From Cupriavidus campinensis (GTDB lineage: Bacteria; Pseudomonadota; Gammaproteobacteria; Burkholderiales; Burkholderiaceae): a stretch of DNA of 36,294 bases. Position 1 is the stretch's first letter. Each line of letters begins with the position of its first letter. Shown piece by piece: positions 1-8,839 of the stretch. A model generated the notes under the pieces. That model made no database searches, was not told the origin of the DNA, and saw nothing but the letters and a program-made list of their open reading frames with translations. Where the stretch lies: NCBI RefSeq assembly GCF_905397395.1, contig NZ_CAJPVH010000053.1:1-36294 (forward strand). Direction: 5' to 3'. The position numbers and the translations under genes were made by a program.

Positions 1-96
1 GCGTCCCGCGAAGCCGTGGCGGCCGCCACGGGCGGCACCGCCAAGGCACCGGCCGCCAAGTCACCAAAGGCCGCGCGCGCAGGTTCGCGCAGTTGA
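1..96 (+). CDS. 3' end of an unidentified protein (partial)
   Basis: Reading frame 1 is open from the first base to a TGA at 94-96, giving 31 residues rich in Ala, Lys, Arg and Gly (ending AARAGSRS). This looks like the low-complexity basic C-terminal tail of a protein whose body lies left of the window. The composition matches the surrounding high-GC genes. It converges on comEC with about 40 bases between. The tail alone does not identify a family, so I assign no function. Confidence 0.5.
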   Translation, partial: ASREAVAAATGGTAKAPAAKSPKAARAGSRS

Positions 97-136
97 CGCC
101 CTCTTTCTCGCACCCCTCCGGGACCGGCGCCGACGC

Positions 137-2707
137 CTAGCGCGGCGCGGCCGGTGCATCGCGCCAGTACCGCCGCTCTCGCTGCCGGTATGACGATATC
201 TTCAGGAGCGACCCCGCCGTGACGATCGACACCGCGCCCGTTTCATCCGTCCGATACCGCGCGATGCCCTCACGCCCATACCGCCGCCAGACATCGGCGC
301 GCGGATGCCGGTAGCGATTGCCGAATCCCAGCTGGAACACCGCCGCCTCCGGCTGCACCGCGCGCAGGAACGCCGCGCCTGAAGACGTGCCGCTGCCGTG
401 GTGCGGCACCAGCAGGACATCGGCACGCAGGTCTTCCGGCGGCACCGTGGCAACCAAACCCAGTTCCTCGCGCACGCCGATATCCCCGGTCAGCAAGAGG
501 CTGCGGTGCGCCGTGGCCACCCGCAGCACACAACTGCGCGCATTGCTTGCCAACCGCGCGCTGCCGAGGTCCGACGCCGACGGATGCAGGATAGTGAAGC
601 GCACGCCATTCCACGTCCACGCCGCGCCAGCCTCACACGGCTGCCACGGCACTGCGCTGCCCAACGCGCTACCTTCGATCGCCGCTGCCTCAATCAGGAG
701 CCCGTGATCGAGCGGCGCCCCCGTCAGCCGGCGCCCCACCGGCACTGCCGCCAGCACCTCGCGCACGCCCCCGGCATGATCCGCATCCTCGTGACTGACC
801 ATCAGCGTATCGAGCCGCCGCACGCCCATCGCCCGCAGCCATGGCACGATCACCTGCCCACCCGCACTTGCCCCTGACGGGTATCCCGGCCCCGTGTCAT
901 ACAGCAGTGCATGGGCCTTGGTCTCGACCAGTACCGCCGTGCCCTGCCCAACATCGAGTGCCGTGACACGGAACTCCCCGGCCGGCACAGGCGTCCGGCC
1001 CGCCAGCAGCATCGGCATCATCAGCAACGCCCCACACCAGCGTGGCGGCGCACGCACCGAGGGACGCATGGGCCGCCGGGCGGGCCGCGGGCCGCCCGAG
1101 GGCGTTGCTGCCCGGAGATCCGCCGCCCGTTTGCGCGGCATCAGCACGAGCACCACCCCGGCAGACGCCAGCACCATCCAGACGGGCCCCGGCTGCGCCG
1201 CCTCCCAGATGGCCCACGCTGGCGCCGCAAGCCAGGAGAGCGCCCCGGACAGCCAAGCCATCGCTGTATGCGCAATCGCCAGCAACGGCCCGGCCAAGAT
1301 CGCCGGCAGCACGGCGCCGGCCAGCGCCAACGGTGTCACAAGCAGGCTCACCACCGGAATGGCGACAGCGTTGGCAAGGCAAGACACTACAGACACCTGT
1401 CCGAACAGCAGTAGCGTCAGCGGCACGAGACCAACCGTCACCGCCCACTGCGTGCGTGCGGCGCCCGCCAGCGCCGCCGCCACGACCGCCCTCGCCCTCT
1501 GCCACCGCCCCTCCGCCCTTGCGTGCCGAACCGGCTCGCGCGCGGCAAGGAAGATCGCCGCCACGGCGCCGAAGGACAGCCAGAAGCCGGGCGACATCAC
1601 GGCCCATGGGTCGATCATCACCGCCACACCTGCCGCCCACGCGAGCACGACCGATGCCGGTGGCGCCCGGCCACTCCACAATGCCAGCGCCGCCACGGCC
1701 AGCATGCTCACGGTACGCATCGCCGGCACCTGCATCCCGGCGATCAGTCCGTAGCCCAAGGCAGTCAGTACCGCCACCACGAGCGCCGCCTGCTGCGCCG
1801 GCCAGATCAGCGGCAAGGGCCGGCGCAGCCGCCGCCCCAGCCCGAACGACCGCCGCCACAACGCCAGCACCAGGGCGCCAGCCGCGCCCGAGATCATCGT
1901 GATGTGCAGGCCCGAAATGCTGACCAGATGCGCGATGCCGGTCCGTCGGAACACCTCCCAGTCCTCGGTGGCGATGCCGCGCTGGTCGCCAATCACCAGC
2001 GCCACGAGCACAGCCCCAAAGCGCGCGTCCGGCGGCAGCGCCGCGCGAAGCCGGTCGCGCAAGCCCGCCCGCCACGCCTGTACGCGAATTGCCCATGGCA
2101 GCGGCCCCGCCTCCTCCGACGGCGCGCCGGCGCGCACATAGCCAGTTGCACCGATACCCTCGCCCAGCAGCCAGTACGCGTAGTCGAATCCATGTGGATT
2201 GGCCAGCCCGCGTGGCCTGCGCAGCCTGACCGTCAGCCGATAGCGCTCCCCCGGCTGCAGCGCCTCCGGCGGATCCCGCCAGGTCAGCAGGAGCCGTGGT
2301 GGCAGGCGCGCCTCATGCAACCCGGTTACCGCGAACAGAAAGCGCGTGCCCTGGCTTGCCACATCGGGCAGCCCGGCGACCATGCCGTGTAGCTCGATGT
2401 CGCGCCCCGCCAGGGCTGGGTCCAGCCAGTCTGCCATCCTGCTGTCGGCGCGCCATGCCGCCCACCCGAACCCCGCCCCGCACGCAAGCGCCACCACGAC
2501 CCCGCGCCACATCCACATCCTGAGAACGGACGCACTTCCCTCGCCCACCATGCGCCCATGACGACAACGCGCGACATACGTCAACGCCACCACGCCGATG
2601 GCCCCCGCCAGCGCCTGCCACCACCACCGCCACGCCGACGGCAATCCGGCCTGCTGCTGGAGCCACCAGCAACCCGCGACGAACGCCATCAGCACAGCTC
2701 GCATCAC
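137..2707 (-). CDS. comEC: DNA internalization competence protein ComEC/Rec2
   Basis: This is the inner-membrane channel protein that moves single-stranded DNA into the cytoplasm during natural transformation. The 856 residues are full length for the proteobacterial family. The order is N-terminal hydrophobic segments, a DUF4131-like soluble region (about 80-200), the polytopic Competence domain (about 225-510, with ISGLHITMISG near its start), and a C-terminal metallo-beta-lactamase-like domain. That last domain starts near ALDVGQGTAVLVET, has SHEDADHAGG at about 638-647, and carries LLTGDIG and VPHHGSG further on. These metal-ligand motifs look intact, so the nuclease-like domain is probably active. 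Two ATGs open the frame (2707 and 2704), and either could be used. It lies upstream of nothing obvious on its own strand and is transcribed away from tatD with a gap of about 120 bases. Confidence 0.95.
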   Translation of the reverse strand: MMRAVLMAFVAGCWWLQQQAGLPSAWRWWWQALAGAIGVVALTYVARCRHGRMVGEGSASVLRMWMWRGVVVALACGAGFGWAAWRADSRMADWLDPALAGRDIELHGMVAGLPDVASQGTRFLFAVTGLHEARLPPRLLLTWRDPPEALQPGERYRLTVRLRRPRGLANPHGFDYAYWLLGEGIGATGYVRAGAPSEEAGPLPWAIRVQAWRAGLRDRLRAALPPDARFGAVLVALVIGDQRGIATEDWEVFRRTGIAHLVSISGLHITMISGAAGALVLALWRRSFGLGRRLRRPLPLIWPAQQAALVVAVLTALGYGLIAGMQVPAMRTVSMLAVAALALWSGRAPPASVVLAWAAGVAVMIDPWAVMSPGFWLSFGAVAAIFLAAREPVRHARAEGRWQRARAVVAAALAGAARTQWAVTVGLVPLTLLLFGQVSVVSCLANAVAIPVVSLLVTPLALAGAVLPAILAGPLLAIAHTAMAWLSGALSWLAAPAWAIWEAAQPGPVWMVLASAGVVLVLMPRKRAADLRAATPSGGPRPARRPMRPSVRAPPRWCGALLMMPMLLAGRTPVPAGEFRVTALDVGQGTAVLVETKAHALLYDTGPGYPSGASAGGQVIVPWLRAMGVRRLDTLMVSHEDADHAGGVREVLAAVPVGRRLTGAPLDHGLLIEAAAIEGSALGSAVPWQPCEAGAAWTWNGVRFTILHPSASDLGSARLASNARSCVLRVATAHRSLLLTGDIGVREELGLVATVPPEDLRADVLLVPHHGSGTSSGAAFLRAVQPEAAVFQLGFGNRYRHPRADVWRRYGREGIARYRTDETGAVSIVTAGSLLKISSYRQRERRYWRDAPAAPR

Positions 2708-2828
2708 ACCTCCGGGACAACGCTTTCCGATGGCGTATTTGTACTGTGCGCGATGGCGCCAAAACGTTAACGAATGATGTGTTTTTGTGGAAGATTGTTA
2801 AAACGGCGGCTGGCGTATTGCCACGCGT

Positions 2829-3674
2829 TCAGCGCGGCGCCATGATGTCTGCAAACGCCGCCAGACGCGGCAGCGCTGCCACCGAGTTGCGCCACATGGC
2901 CTGCGCCAGCTCAGGTTCCGGCACGCCGCGCAGTTCGCCGAGCACGCGTGCCACGCCCACCACCTCGCCGGGCGTGTTGCGCGCCTTGTGCTGCTCGCCG
3001 AACTGGTCGTCGGAGAGCCAGGCCGGCGCGATGTCAGGCGCATCGGTCTCGAGCACGATGGCCTCGAGCGGCAATTCCGCCGCGAGCCGGCGGATCTGTC
3101 TGGCGCGGGAGAAGGTCAGGTTGCCGCCGAAACCGAGCTTCATGCCGTGCTCGACGTAGCGGCGCGCCTGCTCGTGACTGCCGTTGAAGGCGTGTGCAAT
3201 GCCCTGCCGCACGCCCACGCGGCGCAGTTGCGCATAGACCTGATCCTGCGACTTGCGTACATGCAGCAGCACCGGAAGATCGAAATCGCGCGCGATCTTC
3301 ACCTGCTCGGAGTAGAGCCACGTCTGGTGGGCGGCGTCCAGCCCCGGGACGAAGAAGTCGAGGCCGATTTCGCCGATGGCGACGAAGCGCGGGTCGTCCA
3401 TCGACGCAGCCACCTGGCGTCGCAATTCGTCCAGATGCGGCTGCCCGGCGCCGGGTGTACAGAGGGGATGGATGCCGAGCGCGTAGACGCAGAGGGCGCC
3501 GCCACCCGCCTCGGTGCCGGCATGCGCCAGCGCGCGCACGGCATCGAAGTTGGACACCGCCACGGCCGGCAGTACGATGCCCGAGACGCCGGCCTCGGCC
3601 GCCGCGCGCGTGACGTCCGTGCGATCGCTATCGAACTCGCTGGCGTCGAGGTGGCAGTGGGTATCGATCCACAT
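2829..3674 (-). CDS. tatD: TatD family metal-dependent hydrolase
   Basis: This is a 281-residue TIM-barrel amidohydrolase of the TatD family, whose members are divalent-metal-dependent DNases. The N-terminal metal motif is DTHCHLD at residues 4-10. GEIGLDFF supplies the glutamate, HVRKS and HAFNGS supply the histidines, and ETDAPDIAP supplies the late aspartate. The family separates poorly into TatD, YcfH and YjjV, so the symbol is generic. The gene begins 47 bases after lolD on the same strand and probably belongs to the lolC-lolD-tatD transcription unit. No strong Shine-Dalgarno sequence is seen before the ATG. Confidence 0.9.
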   Translation of the reverse strand: MWIDTHCHLDASEFDSDRTDVTRAAAEAGVSGIVLPAVAVSNFDAVRALAHAGTEAGGGALCVYALGIHPLCTPGAGQPHLDELRRQVAASMDDPRFVAIGEIGLDFFVPGLDAAHQTWLYSEQVKIARDFDLPVLLHVRKSQDQVYAQLRRVGVRQGIAHAFNGSHEQARRYVEHGMKLGFGGNLTFSRARQIRRLAAELPLEAIVLETDAPDIAPAWLSDDQFGEQHKARNTPGEVVGVARVLGELRGVPEPELAQAMWRNSVAALPRLAAFADIMAPR

Positions 3675-3721
3675 GGCGGGGCGGGGGCGGCAGGTCGGTT
3701 GGGGTAGGGATCGATGACCGA

Positions 3722-4471
3722 TCAGCGTTCGCGGTGCAAGTGCCCGTCACGCAGGCGCAGCACGCGGTCACAGCGGCCAGCGAGGTCCGTGTCATGCGTG
3801 ACGATGACGAAGCTCGTGCCTAGCGTGCGTGACAGCTCGAGCATCAGGTCGTACACGCCGCCGGCGGTGTGATCGTCGAGGTTGCCGGTGGGCTCGTCGG
3901 CCAGCACGCAGGCCGGCTGGCCGACCAGTGCACGGGCGATGGCCACGCGCTGGCGCTCGCCGCCGGACAGCTCGCCGGGACGGTGCTTCGCCCGCCCGCC
4001 CAGGCCCACGCGTTCGAGCATAGCCTGCGCGGCGGCACGCGCCTCGCGTTCCTTGAGGCCGCGGATGCGCATCGGCATGGCGACGTTGTCCAGCGCGGTG
4101 AACTCGGGCAGCAGATGGTGGAACTGGTAGACGAAGCCGAGCGCGCGGTTGCGGACGGCGTTCCGCTCGCTCTCGCGCAACGAGGTGAACGGCTTGCCGA
4201 GCAGTGCAACGCGGCCGGCGTCGGGGTTGTCCAGCCCGCCCAGCACATGCAGCAGCGTGGACTTGCCGGAGCCTGACGCGCCGACGATGGCAACCTTCTC
4301 GCCGGCGTCCACGCGTACATCCACGCCGCGCAGGACGTCCACATCGAGGCCGCCCTGGCGGAAACGCTTGGACAGGCCCTCGGCCACCAGCACCGGCGTG
4401 CCGGACTGCACGGCGAGGCCGGGAACTGCCGGCATGGCGGCGGCTTCCTGGAGCAGGGAGGTGTCACTCAT
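3722..4471 (-). CDS. lolD: Lipoprotein-releasing ABC transporter ATP-binding protein LolD
   Basis: This is the cytoplasmic ATPase that powers release of outer-membrane lipoproteins from the inner membrane to the chaperone LolA. The 249 residues contain Walker A GASGSGKST at 64-72, the signature LSGGERQRVAIARAL, Walker B VLADEPTGNLDD and a switch histidine in VTHD. The first 25 or so residues are a non-conserved extension compared with E. coli LolD. The start codon overlaps the end of the upstream permease gene by 8 bases, so the two are translationally coupled and form one complex. Confidence 0.95.
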   Translation of the reverse strand: MSDTSLLQEAAAMPAVPGLAVQSGTPVLVAEGLSKRFRQGGLDVDVLRGVDVRVDAGEKVAIVGASGSGKSTLLHVLGGLDNPDAGRVALLGKPFTSLRESERNAVRNRALGFVYQFHHLLPEFTALDNVAMPMRIRGLKEREARAAAQAMLERVGLGGRAKHRPGELSGGERQRVAIARALVGQPACVLADEPTGNLDDHTAGGVYDLMLELSRTLGTSFVIVTHDTDLAGRCDRVLRLRDGHLHRER

Positions 4472-5714
4472 AGCGCAGCGCCTCCGCCGGGTTCACGCGC
4501 GCGGCGCGCCAGCTGGGATAGATCGTGGCCAGGGTGGCCAGCACGAAGGAGATGATGCCGATGGTGGCGATGTCGTTCACGCGGGGGTCCGAAGGCAGTT
4601 CGCTGATGAAATAGATGTCACGTGGCAGGAACTGCACATGCAATACCCGCTCGATAAAGGGCACGATCACGTCGATATTGGTCGCGATCAGCGTGCCGCC
4701 AAGCACGCCGAGCACGGTGCCGATGAAACCAATGGCCACGCCCTGGACGATGAAGATCTTCATGATCGAGCGCGGCTGGGCGCCCATCGTGCGCAGGATG
4801 GCGATGTCAGCCTGCTTGTCGGTGACGGTCATGACCAACGTAGAAACGAGGTTGAACGCCGCCACGGCGATGATCAGCGTCAGGATGATGAACATCATGC
4901 GCTTCTCTGTCTGGACGGCAGCGAACCAGTTGCGGTTCTGCTTGGACCAGTCGCGCAGGTACAGTTCGCCGCTCATCGTGCCGGCCAGTTCCTGGGCCAC
5001 CTGGGGTGCCTGCTGCATGTCGGACAGTTTGAGCCGCACGCCGGTAGGACCGGACTGGCGGAACAGCGTCTCGGCGTCCTTGATGTCGATCAGGGCCAGG
5101 GCGCTGTCAAACTCGTAGTGGCCAGACGAAAACACGCCGACCACCGTGAACTGCTTGAGCCGCGGCAGTACGCCGGCCGGCGTGATGGTGCCCTGCGGCG
5201 CCACCAGCGTCACCTTGTCGCCGACGCGCACGCCCATGGCGTTGGCCAGTTCGTTGCCGAGCGCGATGCCGAAGCCGCCCGGCACCAGGGCGTTCATGCT
5301 GCCGGCGCGGAACTGGTTGCCAACGTCGGAGACCTTTGGCTCCTCCGCCGGGTCCACGCCGCGCAGCAGCACGCCGCGCACCGCGTCTTCACGGGTGAGC
5401 ATGGCCTGGGCGGCCACGTAGGGCGCCGCCCCCACCACTTCCTTGTTCCGCATGGCCTCGGCGGCGGTCTTGTGCCAGTCGGGCAGCGGCCCGGGGGCGA
5501 TAACCTCGATATGGGCGAGGACCGACAGCATGCGGTCCCGCACTTCTTTCTGGAAGCCGTTCATGACCGACAGCACGACGATCAGCGCCGCCACACCGAG
5601 CGCGATGCCAAGCATCGAGATCATGGAAATGAACGAAATGAATGTGTTGCGGCTGGCGCGCTTGCTCGCGCGGGTGTATCGCCAGCCGATCTGCCACTCG
5701 TAGGGAAAGTTCAA
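4464..5714 (-). CDS. lolC: Lipoprotein-releasing ABC transporter permease LolC (LolF-type)
   Basis: This is the membrane subunit of the Lol complex. I place the start at the TTG at 5714: AGGA lies 6 bases upstream, and the product (416 aa, NFPYEWQIGWRYTR...) matches the usual family length. An ATG at 5753 would add 13 residues (MARRRDFRTTGFL). There is a transmembrane segment at about 27-51, a periplasmic domain at about 52-270, and three C-terminal membrane segments (MMFIILTLIIAVAAF..., IFIVQGVAIGFIG..., IISFVLATLATIY...). A proline-rich loop, APQGTITPAGVLPR (about 172-185), sits where E. coli LolC has the LolA-binding hook. No separate lolE is present, so the complex may contain two copies of this protein, as in LolDF systems. 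The gene diverges from the rpfE-type gene. Confidence 0.92.
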   Translation of the reverse strand: MNFPYEWQIGWRYTRASKRASRNTFISFISMISMLGIALGVAALIVVLSVMNGFQKEVRDRMLSVLAHIEVIAPGPLPDWHKTAAEAMRNKEVVGAAPYVAAQAMLTREDAVRGVLLRGVDPAEEPKVSDVGNQFRAGSMNALVPGGFGIALGNELANAMGVRVGDKVTLVAPQGTITPAGVLPRLKQFTVVGVFSSGHYEFDSALALIDIKDAETLFRQSGPTGVRLKLSDMQQAPQVAQELAGTMSGELYLRDWSKQNRNWFAAVQTEKRMMFIILTLIIAVAAFNLVSTLVMTVTDKQADIAILRTMGAQPRSIMKIFIVQGVAIGFIGTVLGVLGGTLIATNIDVIVPFIERVLHVQFLPRDIYFISELPSDPRVNDIATIGIISFVLATLATIYPSWRAARVNPAEALRYE

Positions 5715-5815
5715 GAGGAATCCTGTTGTTCGGAAGTCGCGCCGGCGGGCCATCCGCCCCCTTGGGTGACGGAAAACTGGCGCCGGCCAGCCGGAAGTTT
5801 ACAATCTCGGCAACC

Positions 5816-6976
5816 ATGATGACGCACCTGACCCTGATTGTGCCCTTTTCCGTCCCGCCTGGCGCCGGCAACGACGCCACGGACGACGTCGTCTCCGGCG
5901 CGCTGCTGCGGCAGTTGGAGTTGCCGGCGCTCGGAAAGTTGCTCACCCGCGCCGCCCCGGGCCTGCGCGAGACCCACGACGACCCGTTCCTGCGCACCCT
6001 GCCGCAGGAACGCTGGCTGGCCGGCCGGGCCGGCCTGGACACCCGCCGGGTGCCGACTGCGCCTTTTATGCGCCTGGCCGACCTGCGGCAACGTGCCGCG
6101 GACCGCCAGCCGGACGCCGCCCAGGCGCCGCCTGCCGCCGACCTTAGGCGCCAGGAAGACGGCGACCAGGGCTGGGCCTGCCTCCAGCCGGTCCATATTC
6201 ATGCGGCACGGGACCACCTCGTGCTGATGCATCCGGACCAGCTCGAGATCCGCGCCGACGAGGCCGCCGCGCTGCGCGCCGCCATCGACGACCTGCTCCG
6301 TGAGTCCGGCATTGCGCTGGACGCGCCCCACCCCGCCCGCTGGTATGTGGCCGACGATGTGTTCGGCGAGCTGGAAGCCACCACGCCAGTGCGCGCCACG
6401 GGCCGTAATATCGACATCTGGCTGCAAGCCGGTGCGCGGGCGCGCGACTGGCGGCGCCTCCAGAACGAGATCCAGATGACCTGGCACGACCATCCGGTCA
6501 ACCAGGCGCGCGAGGCCGAGGGCCGCCTGACCATCAATTCGGTATGGCTCCACGGCGGCGGCAAGCTGAGCCTCGTCAACCGGCTGGCCGACGCCGTGCT
6601 GACTGACGACCCGTTGCTGGCCGGCCTGGCCCTCGCCGGCGATAGCCTGCTCGACCCGCAGCCGGCCAGATTCGAGGAGATTGCGAAGGCCGACGGCCAT
6701 GTCATGGCGATGCTCGACACCGCCGCCGAGGCCCATATCGCCCAGGACTGGGGCCTCTGGCTCGAGCGCATGCACGCGCTCGACGCCCAGTGGTTCACCC
6801 CGGTGCTCGCAGCCCTGGCCGATGGCCGCATCATGGGTGTCACGCTGGTGCTGGGCGGCGAGAACCACTATGCCGAGTTCACCGTGCGGCGCGCCGACCT
6901 GCGCAAGTTCTGGCGCGGCATGGGCGCGCGCGGCGACTGGCGCGCCCTGCTTTCCGACCTGGCCATGGTGGCCTGA
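5816..6976 (+). CDS. RpfE-type regulatory protein / phosphoglycerate mutase-like family protein
   Basis: This is a 386-residue cytoplasmic protein of a family annotated variously as 'regulatory protein, RpfE type' and 'cofactor-independent phosphoglycerate mutase-like'. The family call rests on overall resemblance (N-terminal LTLIVPFSVPPGAG, a central MHPDQLEI region, NSVWLHGGGK in the middle) and on position directly before recJ, where rpfE also neighbours recJ in xanthomonads. The frame is open further upstream, but the ATG pair at 5816/5819 gives the conserved start. The biochemical role is not established from the sequence. recJ begins 45 bases downstream, probably on the same transcript. 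Confidence 0.75.
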   Translation: MMTHLTLIVPFSVPPGAGNDATDDVVSGALLRQLELPALGKLLTRAAPGLRETHDDPFLRTLPQERWLAGRAGLDTRRVPTAPFMRLADLRQRAADRQPDAAQAPPAADLRRQEDGDQGWACLQPVHIHAARDHLVLMHPDQLEIRADEAAALRAAIDDLLRESGIALDAPHPARWYVADDVFGELEATTPVRATGRNIDIWLQAGARARDWRRLQNEIQMTWHDHPVNQAREAEGRLTINSVWLHGGGKLSLVNRLADAVLTDDPLLAGLALAGDSLLDPQPARFEEIAKADGHVMAMLDTAAEAHIAQDWGLWLERMHALDAQWFTPVLAALADGRIMGVTLVLGGENHYAEFTVRRADLRKFWRGMGARGDWRALLSDLAMVA

Positions 6977-7021
6977 TCCGCGCGTTTTCCCTTCTCGCGC
7001 CCGTTTTCTGGACGAACGACC

Positions 7022-8722
7022 ATGACCCGGATCGCCATCCGCTCCTATTCCGAACCCCACGCCGATGTGCTGGCCAAGTCGGGCCTGCACCCGACTCTGG
7101 CCCGCATCCTGTCGGCGCGCGGGGTGCTGCATCCGTCTGAACTGGCTACCGAACTGCCGGAACTGACGCCTCCCACAACGATGAAGGGCATCGGCCACGC
7201 GGCCGAGTACCTGGCCGATGCCATCGCGGCCAACCGCAAGCTGCTGATCGTGGCCGATTACGACTGCGACGGCGCCACGGCCTGCGCAGTGGGCGTGCGC
7301 GGGCTGCGCATGCTCGGCGCGCGCGTGGATTTCATCGTGCCGAACCGCTTCGAGTACGGCTACGGACTGACGCCCGAGATCGTGGCGCTGGCCGCCCAGC
7401 AGCAGCCGGACGTCATCGTCACCGTCGACAACGGCATTGCGTCGGTCGATGGCGTGGCGGCGGCCAATGCGCTCGGCATCGACGTGGTGGTGACCGACCA
7501 CCACCTTCCCGGCGCCGAGTTGCCAGAGGCGGCGGTCATCGTCAACCCGAACCAACCCGGCTGCGAGTTCCCGAGCAAGAATCTGGCCGGCGTGGGCGTG
7601 ATGTTCTATGTGCTGCTGGCCCTGCGCGCGGAACTGCGCCGGCGCGGCGCGTTCACCCAGGCGACCCAGCCGCCGCTGCAAACCCTGCTTGACCTGGTGG
7701 CGCTCGGCACCGTGGCGGACGTCGTGAAACTGGACACCAACAACCGCATCCTCGTGGCCCAAGGCCTGCGCCGGATGCGCGCCGGACGCATGCATCCGGG
7801 CGTGGCGGCGCTGTTCCGCGCGGCCGGGCGCGAGGCCACGCGGGCGAACACGTTCGACCTCGGTTTCGGCCTGGGTCCCCGCCTCAACGCGGCGGGACGG
7901 CTTGCCGACATGTCGCTCGGCATCGAATGCCTGCTGACCGACGACCCGAACCGTGCGTGGGAAATCGCCCAGGAACTGGACGGCATGAACCGCGAGCGGC
8001 GCGACATCGAGGCCGGCATGCAGCAGGAGGCCTTGCAGATCCTGGAGGCGCCGCTGGCGGGGCTCGATCCGGCGTCGCGCTACACGGTCAGCGTGTTCAA
8101 CGACACCTGGCACCAGGGGGTCATCGGCATCGTGGCCTCGCGGCTCAAGGAGAAGTTCCACCGCCCGACCATCACCTTCGCGCCGGGTGACGAAGAACAT
8201 ATCAAGGGTTCCGGCCGCTCGATCCCGGGGTTCCACCTGCGCGATGCGCTTGATCTGGTGTCGAAGCGGCACCCCGGCTTACTGGTGAAATTTGGCGGAC
8301 ATGCGATGGCGGCCGGACTGACCGTCCGCTCGGCCGACTTCGATACCTTTATGTCGGCGTTCGAAGCCGTTGGCCGGGAATGGCTGACGGACGACCAACT
8401 GGCGCGCGTGATCGAGACCGATGGCGACATCGAGGAGTCGTGCTTCAGCCCGGAATTCGTCGGATTGCTAGAAGGTCAGGTCTGGGGCCAGGGCTTCCCG
8501 CCCCCCACGTTCTGCGGCGAATTCGACGTCTTGCGCCAGACCGTGCTCAAGGGCAAGCACCTGAAGCTGCAACTGGGACGTGGGAGCCAGCGCTTCGACG
8601 CGATCTGGTTCAACCACGCCGACGCCCTCGACGGCGCCAGCGCGACGGTGGCCTACCGGCTGGACAACAACACCTTCAACGGGGTCACCCGCGTGCAACT
8701 GGTAATCGAACACGCGCAGTAA
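7022..8722 (+). CDS. recJ: Single-stranded-DNA-specific 5'-3' exonuclease RecJ
   Basis: RecJ degrades single-stranded DNA 5' to 3' in recombination, mismatch repair and base-excision repair. The 566-residue protein has the DHH-phosphoesterase motifs: VADYDCDGA with D79, D81 and D83, VDNG near 136, and TDHH with D159, H160 and H161. The C-terminal DHHA1 part includes KGSGRSIPGFHL and FGGHAMAAGL. The length fits the family. In E. coli recJ directly precedes prfB and lysS. Here two accessory genes and an nlpD-like gene lie between them. Confidence 0.96.
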   Translation: MTRIAIRSYSEPHADVLAKSGLHPTLARILSARGVLHPSELATELPELTPPTTMKGIGHAAEYLADAIAANRKLLIVADYDCDGATACAVGVRGLRMLGARVDFIVPNRFEYGYGLTPEIVALAAQQQPDVIVTVDNGIASVDGVAAANALGIDVVVTDHHLPGAELPEAAVIVNPNQPGCEFPSKNLAGVGVMFYVLLALRAELRRRGAFTQATQPPLQTLLDLVALGTVADVVKLDTNNRILVAQGLRRMRAGRMHPGVAALFRAAGREATRANTFDLGFGLGPRLNAAGRLADMSLGIECLLTDDPNRAWEIAQELDGMNRERRDIEAGMQQEALQILEAPLAGLDPASRYTVSVFNDTWHQGVIGIVASRLKEKFHRPTITFAPGDEEHIKGSGRSIPGFHLRDALDLVSKRHPGLLVKFGGHAMAAGLTVRSADFDTFMSAFEAVGREWLTDDQLARVIETDGDIEESCFSPEFVGLLEGQVWGQGFPPPTFCGEFDVLRQTVLKGKHLKLQLGRGSQRFDAIWFNHADALDGASATVAYRLDNNTFNGVTRVQLVIEHAQ

Positions 8723-8744
8723 ATCGGCAAACGCTGGCGGGACT

Positions 8745-8769
8745 GCGGAAATCTGGTACACATTTCCGC
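8745..8769 (+). terminator. Inverted repeat after recJ, possible terminator
   Basis: GCGGAAAT (8745-8752) and ATTTCCGC (8762-8769) are perfect 8-base arms around a 9-base loop, starting 22 bases after the recJ stop. There is no good T run behind it (TGTTCTACG), so it may be a weak or Rho-assisted terminator or only a 3'-end stabilising hairpin. It also marks the left edge of the accessory insert. Confidence 0.4.
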
Positions 8770-8839
8770 TGTTCTACGATTTACGCGTGTATTCGAGCGC
8801 CTGAACAATGGCCGCTTCTTCCCTCATGGTTGAAGCAAC

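Noticed and set aside
897..2096. A 399-codon minus-strand frame inside comEC
   Set aside because: It is an alternative frame of comEC with Gly/Ala/Arg-rich, domainless translation, while comEC itself is intact.
5711..8272. An 853-codon open frame on the minus strand
   Set aside because: It lies entirely opposite the rpfE-type gene and recJ, which have clear motifs. Its translation is His/Gln/Arg/Ala/Gly-rich without domains, as expected for the antisense of high-GC coding DNA.
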